Below are positions 52,050 to 61,400 of a stretch of DNA of 64,000 nucleotides, one piece after another. This DNA is from DUQW01 sp050953805 (lineage in GTDB: Bacteria > Bacillota_I > Bacilli_A > Acholeplasmatales > Acholeplasmataceae): positions 372,001-436,000 of the forward strand of contig JBMNNE010000002.1 in NCBI GenBank assembly GCA_050953805.1, in the 5' to 3' direction. Position 1 is the stretch's first letter, and every line of letters starts with the position of its first letter. Made by a program: the position numbers and the translations under genes. The notes beneath the pieces were generated by a model. It searched no databases and was not told the DNA's origin. It saw only the letters and a program-made list of their open reading frames with translations.

Positions 52050-52739
52050 ATGAAAAAAGGCAAAAAACACATTGAAGCTTTGAAATTAGTTGAACGTACT
52101 CATAAATATCCAGTTGAAGAAGCACTTGAATTAATGAGAAAAACCAACTATGCTAAATTTGATGCAACTGTTGAAATTGCGTTTAGACTAAATTTAGATC
52201 CAAGAAAAGCTGAACAAAACTTACGCGGTGCGGTAGTATTGCCACATGGAACTGGAAAAGTTTCACGCGTAGTCGTAATTGCACAAGGTGAAAAAGCCAA
52301 AGAAGCTATTGATGCTGGAGCTGATTATGTTGGTGATGATGAATTAATCGCAAAAATCGGTGCTGGTTGGTTAGATTTCGATGTGATGGTGGCAACACCT
52401 GATATGATGGCTAAATTAGGTAGATACGGACGCTTATTAGGGCCAAGAGGCTTAATGCCAAACCCTAAGACAGGTACAGTAACTATGGATATCGCTAAAG
52501 CAGTTCACGAAATTAAAAACGGTAAAGTCGAATACCGTGTTGATAAATTTGGAAACATTCAAGCAGCAATTGGTAAAGTTTCATTTCCAAATGAAAAATT
52601 AATTGACAACATTAAAACAATTACCGCTCAAATGTTAAGAATTAAACCACAAACAGTTAGAGGAGTTTACGTTAAAAACGTTACGATCTCATCGACAATG
52701 GGGCCTGGAATCAGATTAGATTTAGAAACCATTAAATAA
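52050..52739 (+). CDS. rplA: 50S ribosomal protein L1
   Basis: Builds the L1 stalk at the E site and is a translational repressor of its own operon in many bacteria. 230 residues from the ATG at 52050, which has AGGAGG nine bases upstream; the frame is open upstream to 52002 but that part overlaps the hairpin and is not L1. Signature 'LGPRGLMPNPKTGTVT' and 'GKVEYRVDKFGNIQAAIGK' are present. Confidence 0.97.
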   Translation: MKKGKKHIEALKLVERTHKYPVEEALELMRKTNYAKFDATVEIAFRLNLDPRKAEQNLRGAVVLPHGTGKVSRVVVIAQGEKAKEAIDAGADYVGDDELIAKIGAGWLDFDVMVATPDMMAKLGRYGRLLGPRGLMPNPKTGTVTMDIAKAVHEIKNGKVEYRVDKFGNIQAAIGKVSFPNEKLIDNIKTITAQMLRIKPQTVRGVYVKNVTISSTMGPGIRLDLETIK

Positions 52740-52770
52740 TAGATAAAAACTATAATAAATTAAATACATA

Positions 52771-52815
52771 GCCAAAGACAGTAGGGACCCTAGGTTTAAT
52801 GATCCTACCGAGGTA
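52771..52815 (+). promoter_or_regulatory. ribosomal protein L10 leader RNA
   Basis: GCCAAAGACAGTAGG ... CCTACCGAGGT: the conserved kink-turn/hairpin element of the L10(L12)4-binding leader (GTAGG/CCTAC stem) found before rplJ throughout Firmicutes. A TATAAT at 52751-52756 may supply a promoter. It is followed by an attenuator. Confidence 0.85.
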
Positions 52816-52837
52816 AATTTAAAATTAATTTTGAATT

Positions 52838-52870
52838 GTCTCTTTTGTCGCGTGGCTAAAGAGACTTTTT
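52838..52870 (+). terminator. rplJ leader attenuator
   Basis: GTCTCTT (52838-52844) / AAGAGAC (52859-52865) plus TTTTT. Placed between the L10 leader and rplJ, it should stop transcription when L10 is in excess. Confidence 0.85.
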
Positions 52871-52891
52871 ATATAAAACGGAGGGTATTAA

Positions 52892-53386
52892 ATGAGACAA
52901 TCAGTTATTAAGAAAAAACAACAAGTCCAAGAATTAGCTAACAAATTTGAAGAAGCTAAAACTATTGTTGCCTTCGATTATCCAGGATTAACAGTTGCTC
53001 AATTTACTCAGTTAAGAGTAGATTTGAGAAAAGAAGGTTGTGAAGTTGCAGTAATTAAAAACAATATTTCACGACGTGCTTCCGAAACAGCTGGTATTGG
53101 AGAATTCGCTGACAAATTAACTGGCGCCAAGGCATTAGTTATGGGATATGAAGATGTCGTAGCTCCAGCGAGAATAGTTTATGAATTTGCAAGAGCTAAT
53201 CGTGTTGTTAAAATTCAGGCTGGCGTTGTTGAAGGCAAAGTTGTAGATGCACAAGGAATCGTTGAACTTGCAACATTACCATCAAGAGACACAATGCTTA
53301 CAATGTTAGCAGCAGGTATGTTAGGACCAGTTAGAGATTTAGCTGTCGGACTTAACATGTTAGTAGAACAAGGACAAGGAAATTAA
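52892..53386 (+). CDS. rplJ: 50S ribosomal protein L10
   Basis: Base of the L7/L12 stalk. 164 residues: N-terminal rRNA-binding domain ('VAFDYPGLTVAQFTQLR', 'NNISRRA') and the C-terminal helix that carries L7/L12 dimers ('LPSRDTMLTMLAAGMLGPVR'). Strong GGAGG site; leader autoregulation as above. rplL follows after 18 bp. Confidence 0.97.
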   Translation: MRQSVIKKKQQVQELANKFEEAKTIVAFDYPGLTVAQFTQLRVDLRKEGCEVAVIKNNISRRASETAGIGEFADKLTGAKALVMGYEDVVAPARIVYEFARANRVVKIQAGVVEGKVVDAQGIVELATLPSRDTMLTMLAAGMLGPVRDLAVGLNMLVEQGQGN

Positions 53387-53404
53387 ATTAGGAGGAAAAA
53401 GAAA

Positions 53405-53776
53405 ATGGCAAAATTAACTAAAGAACAATTTGTAGAAGCATTAAAAGAAATGACTTTACTTGAAATTAAAGAATTAGTAGACGGATTAAAAGAAGAATTC
53501 GGTATTGACCCAACAGCAGTAGCGGTAGCAGGACCTGCAGCAGCAGTTGAAGAAGTAGAAGAAAAAACAGAATTTGATGTTGTATTAAAGAACTTCGGAG
53601 CTAATAAGATCGCAGTTATTAAAGTAGTTAGAGAAATTACTGGATTAGGATTAGCTGACGCTAAGAAAGTTACTGAAACTCCAGATTCAGTTTTAAAAGA
53701 AAAAATTAGGAAAGACGACGCACAAGCAATTAAAGAACAACTAGAAGCTGCTGGTGCAACCGTTGAAATTAAATAA
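53405..53776 (+). CDS. rplL: 50S ribosomal protein L7/L12
   Basis: Stalk protein that recruits translation GTPases. 123 residues: N-terminal dimerisation helices, alanine-rich hinge ('VAVAGPAAAVEEVEEK') and the globular C-terminal domain with 'NKIAVIKVVREITGLGLADAK'. Ribosome-binding site AGGAGG. Followed by a terminator, so the rpoB unit has its own promoter. Confidence 0.98.
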   Translation: MAKLTKEQFVEALKEMTLLEIKELVDGLKEEFGIDPTAVAVAGPAAAVEEVEEKTEFDVVLKNFGANKIAVIKVVREITGLGLADAKKVTETPDSVLKEKIRKDDAQAIKEQLEAAGATVEIK

Positions 53777-53804
53777 TTTAACTTTAAAAAATTAATCAAA
53801 TTTT

Positions 53805-53827
53805 AAGCCTAAAATTTTAGGCTTTTT
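53805..53827 (+). terminator. terminator after rplL
   Basis: Perfect 10-bp inverted repeat AAGCCTAAAA/TTTTAGGCTT ending in a T-run. Confidence 0.9.
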
Positions 53828-53857
53828 CCAATGATAAAGATGAAGTGAGGTGTGAAA

Positions 53858-54484
53858 ATGAGTCATTATTTTACCAATGATAATGTCAAATCAAATTTGA
53901 GGGAAATTAAAATAGACATTTTAGACACCTCATTTTATTTTGATGTTGATCATGGCGTTTTTAGCTATCGCGGACTAGATTTTGGAACAAAAATATTGAT
54001 TGAAAATGCTGACATAAATCCGAACTTTAAAACGGTGATTGATATGGGTTGTGGCTATGGTGCGATTGCGATTACACTTGCCAGAAAATATCCTGACAAA
54101 GCGTTTTTTGCTTATGATATAAATGCTCGTGCTGTTGAATTAACAAAGAGAAATGCTATCAAAAATAAAGTTGAAGTTAAGGCTTTTGAATCTGATCTTT
54201 TTTCTAATGTTGAAGTTAAAGCGGATATTATTTTTTCTAATCCACCAATTCGTGCTGGAAAAGAAGTTATTTTCAAATTATATGAAGAAGCAAATAAAAA
54301 TTTAAATGATAATGGCGAGTTATGGATTGTAATTAGAACAAAACAAGGCGCCGAATCAACTAAAAAAAGATTAATTGAAATTTTTGGTAATTGTGAGACA
54401 ATTTATCAAAAGAAAGGATATCGCATTTATAAATCAACAAAAAAACGTAAACTGAGACCAAGATTACGTTTTGAGGCTTTCTAA
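53858..54484 (+). CDS. rsmC: RsmC-like class I rRNA methyltransferase (YbxB homologue)
   Basis: SAM-dependent methyltransferase, probably for 16S rRNA guanine N2. Core motifs: 'VIDMGCGYGAIAITLA' (SAM binding), 'AYDINARAVEL' and the catalytic 'FSNPPIRAGK'. It has the single-domain ~200-residue form of B. subtilis YbxB, which sits in the same rplL-ybxB-rpoB position. The ATG at 53858 is preferred over a GTG at 53852 because GAGG lies seven bases upstream of it. The C terminus is very basic ('KSTKKRKLRPRLRF'). Confidence 0.93.
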   Translation: MSHYFTNDNVKSNLREIKIDILDTSFYFDVDHGVFSYRGLDFGTKILIENADINPNFKTVIDMGCGYGAIAITLARKYPDKAFFAYDINARAVELTKRNAIKNKVEVKAFESDLFSNVEVKADIIFSNPPIRAGKEVIFKLYEEANKNLNDNGELWIVIRTKQGAESTKKRLIEIFGNCETIYQKKGYRIYKSTKKRKLRPRLRFEAF

Positions 54485-54490
54485 TTTCGT

Positions 54491-54519
54491 TTGACTTATA
54501 AAGTCAATTGTGCTATTAT
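54491..54519 (+). promoter_or_regulatory. rpoBC promoter with dyad over the -35
   Basis: TTGACT, 17-bp spacer, TATTAT. The -35 is the left arm of a perfect dyad TTGACTT-ata-AAGTCAA (54491-54507), the same geometry as at rplK. Confidence 0.8.
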
Positions 54520-54600
54520 TAGATAATGTGCGATTATTTTTTAAAAAACAAGGTAATATATTGAGAAATATATTAAAAAAATCAGTTAGGAGTGAATAAT

Positions 54601-57600
54601 ATGGGATACAAAACCGTTTCTTACGGTAAAAGAGCGTCGCGTCGTAACTATTCAAAGATGTTATATGATATCGACTTGCCTAACTTAATTGAGATTCAAA
54701 CAAGTTCTTATAAACAATTTGTGGATGAATCTATAGGGGAATTATTACAAGATGTATCACCAATTGAGGGACACAATGGTGATTTAAAATTATATTTTGT
54801 TGACTATTATTTAGAAAAACCAAAACATTCAATTAGTCAAGCTAAAATGTATGATGTTAGTTATACTAGACAATTGTTTGCCAATGTAAAATTAGAGAAT
54901 GCCGTCACTGGAGAGATTAGAGAATCACAAGTTCGTTTAGCTGAACTTCCTTATATGACTCCAACCGGTACTTTTATCATTAACGGAGCTGAAAGAGTTA
55001 TCGTTTCACAAATTATTCGTTCAGCCGGCGTTTATTTTACATCTGAACTTGATCCAAGATTGCAAACACCAAAATATTCTGGTCAAATTATCCCAACTAG
55101 AGGTGCTTGGGTTGAGTTTGAGTTAGGTTCTAAAAATTTATTTTATGGAAAATTAGACCGTTCAAAGAAAATCTTTTTATCGACATTAATTAAAGTTTTA
55201 GGATTTAATAATCCAAAAGATATTACTAAATACTATTCAAAAACATTATTAAATGAGACTTTAGAAAAAGACGATACAAAAACTTCTGATGAAGCAGTAG
55301 TTGAATTGTATGCTAAGTTAAGACAAGGAGAAAGTGTTCCTGCTAATGCTGCTAGAGAATACATTAGATCTCGTCTTTTTGATCGTAGAAGATACGATCT
55401 AGCTTCAGTTGGACGTTACAAATACAATAAAAAACTTTGCTTATTCGAAAGAATTTTAGGAAACTATACCGCTAATGATATTACGCTTCCTACTGGTGAA
55501 GTCATTCCTAAAGAAACACATATCGATTTTGATGTTGTTAAAAAATTAAAAGAACATCGCCACATCTTTAGAAAAGAAATTATCTCGGTTGAAGACTCAC
55601 TTCAAAATGATCCAGTTGAAGATATTTTTGCTGAATTTGATGTTGAAACCGGTGAAGTTTTATATACCAAAACTAATATTATTAATAACCGTACTGGTGA
55701 AATTTTAGCGATGAAGAACACGGTGGTTGATGATGAGTTAATTAGTTTACTTAGAAAAAATCGAGGTTCACTAGACGATAAGGTTGTTAAATATTTCTTG
55801 CTTCAAGATCCTTATCAAGTTCAAAAAGATCGCGAAGGTGTAGTTGTAGAATATATGGAAGTCATCCATAAAAATCCACAAACTAATAAGCAATCAGTTG
55901 TTAAGGTTTTAGGTAATGACCCACTGGAAACTAAGGAACATATTACTGTTTCTGATATCGCAGCTGGAATTAGTTATTATTTAAACTTATTTGAAGGCAT
56001 TGGTGAAACTGATGATATCGACCATTTAGGTAATCGTCGTTTACGTTTAATTGGTGAATTATTACAAAATCAATTTAGAGTTGGACTTTCGAGAACTGAA
56101 AAAAATATTAAAGATAGAATGTCAACAACGACATTTAATGATGCAACAATTTCATCAATTATTAACACCACCCCATTATCTAGTGCCATTAATTCATTCT
56201 TTGGTTCATCGCAATTATCACAATTCATGGACCAAATTAATCCACTTGCTGAATTAACCCAAAAAAGAAGAATTTCAGCTTTAGGTGTTGGTGGTCTTTC
56301 TAGAGATCGTGCTGGAATTGAAGTTCGTGACGTTCATAACTCTCACTACGGTAGAATTTGTCCGATTGAAACACCAGAAGGTCAATCAATTGGATTAATT
56401 TCATCACTTGCTTCATATAGTAAAGTTGATCAATACGGATTTATTCAAACTCCATATTTAGTTGTTGATCGTAGTGGTATTAAAGATGGTGAAATTGTGC
56501 CACGAGTAACTAATGAATTTGTCTTCTTGACGGCTAGTGAAGAAGAAAGACAATTTATTGCTTCTGCAGCCACTCCGCTTGATGAAAAAGGATTTTTCTT
56601 AGAAGATAAAGTTATTGGTAGGTTAAACGGTGAAACTACAATCGTTGATGCACAACAAGTTTCATATATGGACGTTTCGCCAAAACAAATTGTTTCTGTT
56701 GCGACTGCAACCATTCCGTTTCTAGAGCACGATGAAGCTTCTAGAGCGCTAATGGGGGCAAACATGCAACGTCAAGCGGTGCCATTAATGATGCCAGAAT
56801 CGCCAATTGTAGGAACTGGTGTTGAATATCGTGCTGCCAAGGATTCAGGAGCAACTGTCATTGCTACTCAAGGTGGATATGTTACATATGTTGACAGCAA
56901 CGTTATTAAAATTACCGAACCCCCTTATCAAAGAGTTGTACACGATGGTGAAGTTTTATTTGATTTTGGAGAATTTGATTTTACTTTTGAAAAAGCTTTA
57001 AAACTATCACAAAACAGTTTAACTACTGAAGGGATTTATGAATTAATTAAATTTGATCGCTCTAATCAAAACACTTGTATGCTGCAAAAACCGTTAGTTG
57101 AAGTTGGCGATTGGGTTGATGGTGGTGAAGTTATCGCTGATGGTCCATCAACTGATAAAGGTGAATTAGCGTTAGGTCGCAACGTGACAGTCGCCTTTAT
57201 GATGTGGGAAGGCTATAACTATGAAGACGCGGTTATTATGTGTGAAGATTTAGTTAAACATGATGTTTATACATCGGTTCATATTGAAGAATATGAAATC
57301 TTCAATCGCGAATTAAAAGCCGGTCAAGGAAAAGAAGAAATTACTCGAGAAATTCCTTTTGTTAGTGCGGAAGCAGTAAGAAATTTAGATGAAAATGGAA
57401 TTGTTATTGTTGGTTCTGAAGTTAAAGAAGGAGATATTTTAGTTGGTAAAATTACTCCAAAAGGTAGTAGTGACCCACAACCAGCTGAAAAATTAATTCA
57501 AGCTATTATTGGTGAAAAATCACGCGAATACCGTGATACTTCACTAAAAGTTCAACACGGCGGTGGCGGTGTTGTTCAAAAAGTTCTTCACTTTAAAAAA

Positions 57601-58443
57601 GGAAAGAAAAATTTACCTGATGGTATTACTCTGCCAACAGGAGTTAATGAACAAATTAAAGTTTTCGTAGCCAAAAAACGTAAAATCTCTGAGGGAGATA
57701 AAATGGCAGGAAGACACGGAAATAAAGGTGTTATTTCTAAAATTTTACCAAGAGAAGACATGCCTTATATGGCAGACGGTACACCAATTGACATTATGCT
57801 AAATCCACTTGGGGTACCATCAAGAATGAATATTGGACAAATTCTAGAAATTCACTTAGGACAAGCAGCAAAAAATTTAAATGTTAAAATTGCAGCTCCA
57901 GTTTTTGATGGTGTTAATGACCAAGAACTTGCTGATATTATGGCGGAAGGAAATGTTTCTCCAGATGGCAAGATGATTTTATATGATGGTAGAACTGGAG
58001 AACCATATCAAAATCCAATTTCGGTTGGTGTAATGTATATGATTAAATTAAGTCACATGGTTGACGATAAATTACATGCAAGAAATGTTGGACCATACAC
58101 TTTAGTTACTCAACAACCAATGGGTGGTAAAGCCCAAAACGGTGGACAACGTTTTGGAGAGATGGAAGTGTGGGCGCTTTATGCTTATGGCGCAGCGCAC
58201 ACCTTACAAGAATTATTGACAGTTAAATCGGATGATATGATCGGCCGTAATAAAGTATATAGCGCAATTACTTACGGAAGAGAAATTCCAAAAGCGTCAT
58301 TACCAGAATCATTTAGAGTTTTAACTCACGAACTTCAAGCATTAGGCTTATATGTTGAATTAATTAACTCTGAAACTGGTGAAAATGATGCGGTAAAATC
58401 ATTAGTTAGAACTGATCAAAGATTTGGAGGGAGGTTCCGTTAA
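54601..58443 (+). CDS. rpoB: RNA polymerase beta subunit with enlarged lobe region
   Basis: Catalytic beta subunit of RNA polymerase. The ATG at 54601 (AGGAG eight bases upstream) gives 1280 residues, against ~1190 in B. subtilis. The excess, about 85 residues, lies between 'YDLASVGRYKYNKKL' and 'DDIDHLGNRRLR' and contains repeated 'TGEV/I' units at about 298, 351 and 365. The rifampicin pocket reads 'FMDQINPLAELTQKRRIS': glutamine Q554 stands where E. coli has H526. Conserved 'GRICPIETPEGQSIGLISS', 'GRNVTVAFMMWEGYNYEDA' and 'GRHGNKGV' are intact. Its stop overlaps the rpoC start (TAATG). Confidence 0.98.
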   Translation: MGYKTVSYGKRASRRNYSKMLYDIDLPNLIEIQTSSYKQFVDESIGELLQDVSPIEGHNGDLKLYFVDYYLEKPKHSISQAKMYDVSYTRQLFANVKLENAVTGEIRESQVRLAELPYMTPTGTFIINGAERVIVSQIIRSAGVYFTSELDPRLQTPKYSGQIIPTRGAWVEFELGSKNLFYGKLDRSKKIFLSTLIKVLGFNNPKDITKYYSKTLLNETLEKDDTKTSDEAVVELYAKLRQGESVPANAAREYIRSRLFDRRRYDLASVGRYKYNKKLCLFERILGNYTANDITLPTGEVIPKETHIDFDVVKKLKEHRHIFRKEIISVEDSLQNDPVEDIFAEFDVETGEVLYTKTNIINNRTGEILAMKNTVVDDELISLLRKNRGSLDDKVVKYFLLQDPYQVQKDREGVVVEYMEVIHKNPQTNKQSVVKVLGNDPLETKEHITVSDIAAGISYYLNLFEGIGETDDIDHLGNRRLRLIGELLQNQFRVGLSRTEKNIKDRMSTTTFNDATISSIINTTPLSSAINSFFGSSQLSQFMDQINPLAELTQKRRISALGVGGLSRDRAGIEVRDVHNSHYGRICPIETPEGQSIGLISSLASYSKVDQYGFIQTPYLVVDRSGIKDGEIVPRVTNEFVFLTASEEERQFIASAATPLDEKGFFLEDKVIGRLNGETTIVDAQQVSYMDVSPKQIVSVATATIPFLEHDEASRALMGANMQRQAVPLMMPESPIVGTGVEYRAAKDSGATVIATQGGYVTYVDSNVIKITEPPYQRVVHDGEVLFDFGEFDFTFEKALKLSQNSLTTEGIYELIKFDRSNQNTCMLQKPLVEVGDWVDGGEVIADGPSTDKGELALGRNVTVAFMMWEGYNYEDAVIMCEDLVKHDVYTSVHIEEYEIFNRELKAGQGKEEITREIPFVSAEAVRNLDENGIVIVGSEVKEGDILVGKITPKGSSDPQPAEKLIQAIIGEKSREYRDTSLKVQHGGGGVVQKVLHFKKGKKNLPDGITLPTGVNEQIKVFVAKKRKISEGDKMAGRHGNKGVISKILPREDMPYMADGTPIDIMLNPLGVPSRMNIGQILEIHLGQAAKNLNVKIAAPVFDGVNDQELADIMAEGNVSPDGKMILYDGRTGEPYQNPISVGVMYMIKLSHMVDDKLHARNVGPYTLVTQQPMGGKAQNGGQRFGEMEVWALYAYGAAHTLQELLTVKSDDMIGRNKVYSAITYGREIPKASLPESFRVLTHELQALGLYVELINSETGENDAVKSLVRTDQRFGGRFR

Positions 58444-61400
58444 TGAGCGTTGATTTAAAATTAAAAATAAGTCAGTTAAAAATTAGCGATGATGCCAAAC
58501 AAGGGTTTATTTTAGCGGGTATTTCAGTTTTAGAAGACGCCAATACTTATGATATTGACAACTATAAAACGATTTTAGCCACTTTAAGTCCTGAAGTTGC
58601 ATCAGAAATTAAAAAAGTTTTATTAAAATATGGATTACCTTCAAATTTAAAAGACTTAAAATTAACTGATGATACCATTAAAATTTTAAGTGATGCTAAT
58701 ATTCATTCAACATTAGATTTAGTTACTGCCAACCGTTCTAATTTATATCGTTTGTTTAGATTTGAAGAATTCGAATTAGCTGAAATTAATAATGTCTATC
58801 AATTTTTTGAAATTGAAGAATTAACTGAAGCTGATTTTGATGAACATGCTGAACTATTAAGAAGTCAACAAGATGTTGAAGATATTAATATTACTAAAAG
58901 AATTCAAAAGGAAGTTAAAAAGATTCGAAAGGGTTATGGTTCAAGAACATATAACCATTTAAAAATTAGACTAGCTTCTCCTGATGAAATTAGAGCGTGG
59001 TCTTATGGTGAGGTTTTAAATCACGAAACGATTAATTATCGTACCGCTAAACCAGAAGAAGGTGGATTATTTTGCGAACGCATCTTCGGACCAACGAAAT
59101 CTCATCAATGTCGTTGCGGGAAGAAACAAGTTTCTAATCACGGACAAATTTGTCCAAAATGCGGCGTTGAAATTACAGATTCGTTAGTTAGAAGAGAAAG
59201 AATGGGACATATCGAGTTAGAAGCTCCAGTAGTTCATACTTGGTATTTGAAAAACACACCATCACGCTTAGCAATTTTATTGGGAATTAAAGCTAAGGCT
59301 TTAGAAGAAGTTGTTTATTACTCTTCATATATTGTAATCGATCCGGGTTCAGTACCACAATTGAAGAAAAAAGATGTTTTAACTGAACAAGGATACTTTA
59401 TGTTACTTGAACAGTTTGGTCGCCGCTTTGAAGCTCAAACCGGTGCTGAAGCTGTTAAAACATTATTAATGGAGTTAGATTTAGATAAAGAAGTTAAAAT
59501 TTTAAGACAAAAATTTAAAACTTCAACCAAACAAAAACGTGAAAGAATTATTCGACGCTTAGAAATTGTTGAAGCGTTTAATAACTCTGACAATAAACCA
59601 GAGTGGATGGTTATGGATGTTATTCCAGTAATTCCACCTGATTTACGTCCAATGGTTCAATTAGACGGAGGCAGATTTGCCACTACTGACCTAAATGATT
59701 TATATCGTCGTATTATTAACCGTAATGCAAGATTAAAGAAAGAAAAAGAAGAAAATGCCCCTCGTCTAGTTATTAAAAACGAAATGAGAATGTTACAAGT
59801 TGCGGTTGATGCATTATTTGATAATTCGCGTGGCGGTCGTCGCGCGGCAATGGGACGTGACCGTCCACTTAAATCATTATCAGATTTACTACGCGGTAAA
59901 CAAGGTCGTTTCCGTCAAAACTTATTAGGAAAACGCGTTGACTATTCAGGTCGTTCAGTAATTATTGTTGGACCAGATTTAAAAATGTATCAAGCTGGTA
60001 TTCCTCGCGAAATGGCAATAATTTTATTTAAACCATTCGTGTTAAGAGAATTAATTAGAAATTACGGTATTAACCGTGGTGAAGCTAATCGAAAATATGA
60101 ACGTCAAGATGATGATGTTTGGCAAGCATTAGAAACGGTAGTTCAAGAACATCCAGTTTTACTAAACCGTGCACCAACGCTTCACCGCCTGGGAATTCAA
60201 GCTTTTGAGCCTAAATTAATTGATGGTAAAGCGATTCGTTTACACCCATTAGTAACTCCAGCTTTTAATGCTGACTTTGATGGAGACCAAATGGCGGTCC
60301 ATGTACCACTTTCTCCGGAAGCTCAAGCAGAAACTAGATTGTTAATGTTAGCGTCAAATAATATTTTGGCACCAAAAGATGGTAAACCAGTTGTAACTCC
60401 GGCTCAAGATATGGTATTAGGTAACTATTATCTAACAATGGAAGATGTTTATAATCCAGAAGATGAATCAACTTATATTAATCGTAATGAAGGAAGATTT
60501 TTTTCATCATTTGAAGAAGCCAATATCGCACTAAATAATAAAGAAATTGGTCATCATACTAGAATTTTAATCAAACCAACTGCAATTAATAAAAACTTTA
60601 CTGATGAGCAAAAAGATAAATATTTAGTAACTACGATTGGTAAAATGATTTTTAATCAAATCTTACCACCGAGTTTTCCATATTTAAATGAGGCTAGTGA
60701 TGAAAATTTATTTGAGAAAACTCCAGATAAATACTTTATTAATAAAGGAGTTAATCCAAAAGATTATTTCAAAACTTTAACGGAAGATGATATTCCCAGA
60801 CCATTTAAAAAAGGATTTTTATCACAAATTATCGGTCAAGTTTTTAAACGATATGAGATTACAGAAACATCAAAGATGTTAGATGACTTGAAAGATTTAG
60901 GATTTAAATATTCAACAATTTCAGGAATTACTGTATCAATTGCAGACATGAATGTTTACGGTGAAAAACAACAAGTTTTAGACAGATCTAATGCTGAAGT
61001 TAACGAAATCTTCGAACAATATAATTTCGGTATGTTAACTGATAATGAACGTAAAAAACTAGTTATTCAAGTTTGGAAAAATGCTTTAGATGAAATTAAA
61101 AAAGGAGTTATTAACTCACTAGATCATAAAAATAACTTATTTATGATGAGTGATTCAAGAGCTAGAGGTAGTATTGAAAACTTCGTTCAATTAATTGGAA
61201 TGAGAGGACTTATGAATAACCCGAAAGGTGAAACAATTGAAGTCCCAGTCCAAGCTTCATTTAGAGAAGGATTAACCGTATCTGAGTTCTTTATCTCGAC
61301 TCACGGAGCGAGAAAAGGATCAACTGATACAGCCTTGAAAACGGCTGAGTCAGGCTATTTAACACGAAGACTAGTTGACGTCTCTCAAGATGTTATTATT

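Noticed and set aside
53383..53799. Long antisense open frame across rplL
   Set aside because: It mirrors the alanine/glutamate-rich codons of L7/L12, has no ribosome-binding site and is covered by an unambiguous gene.
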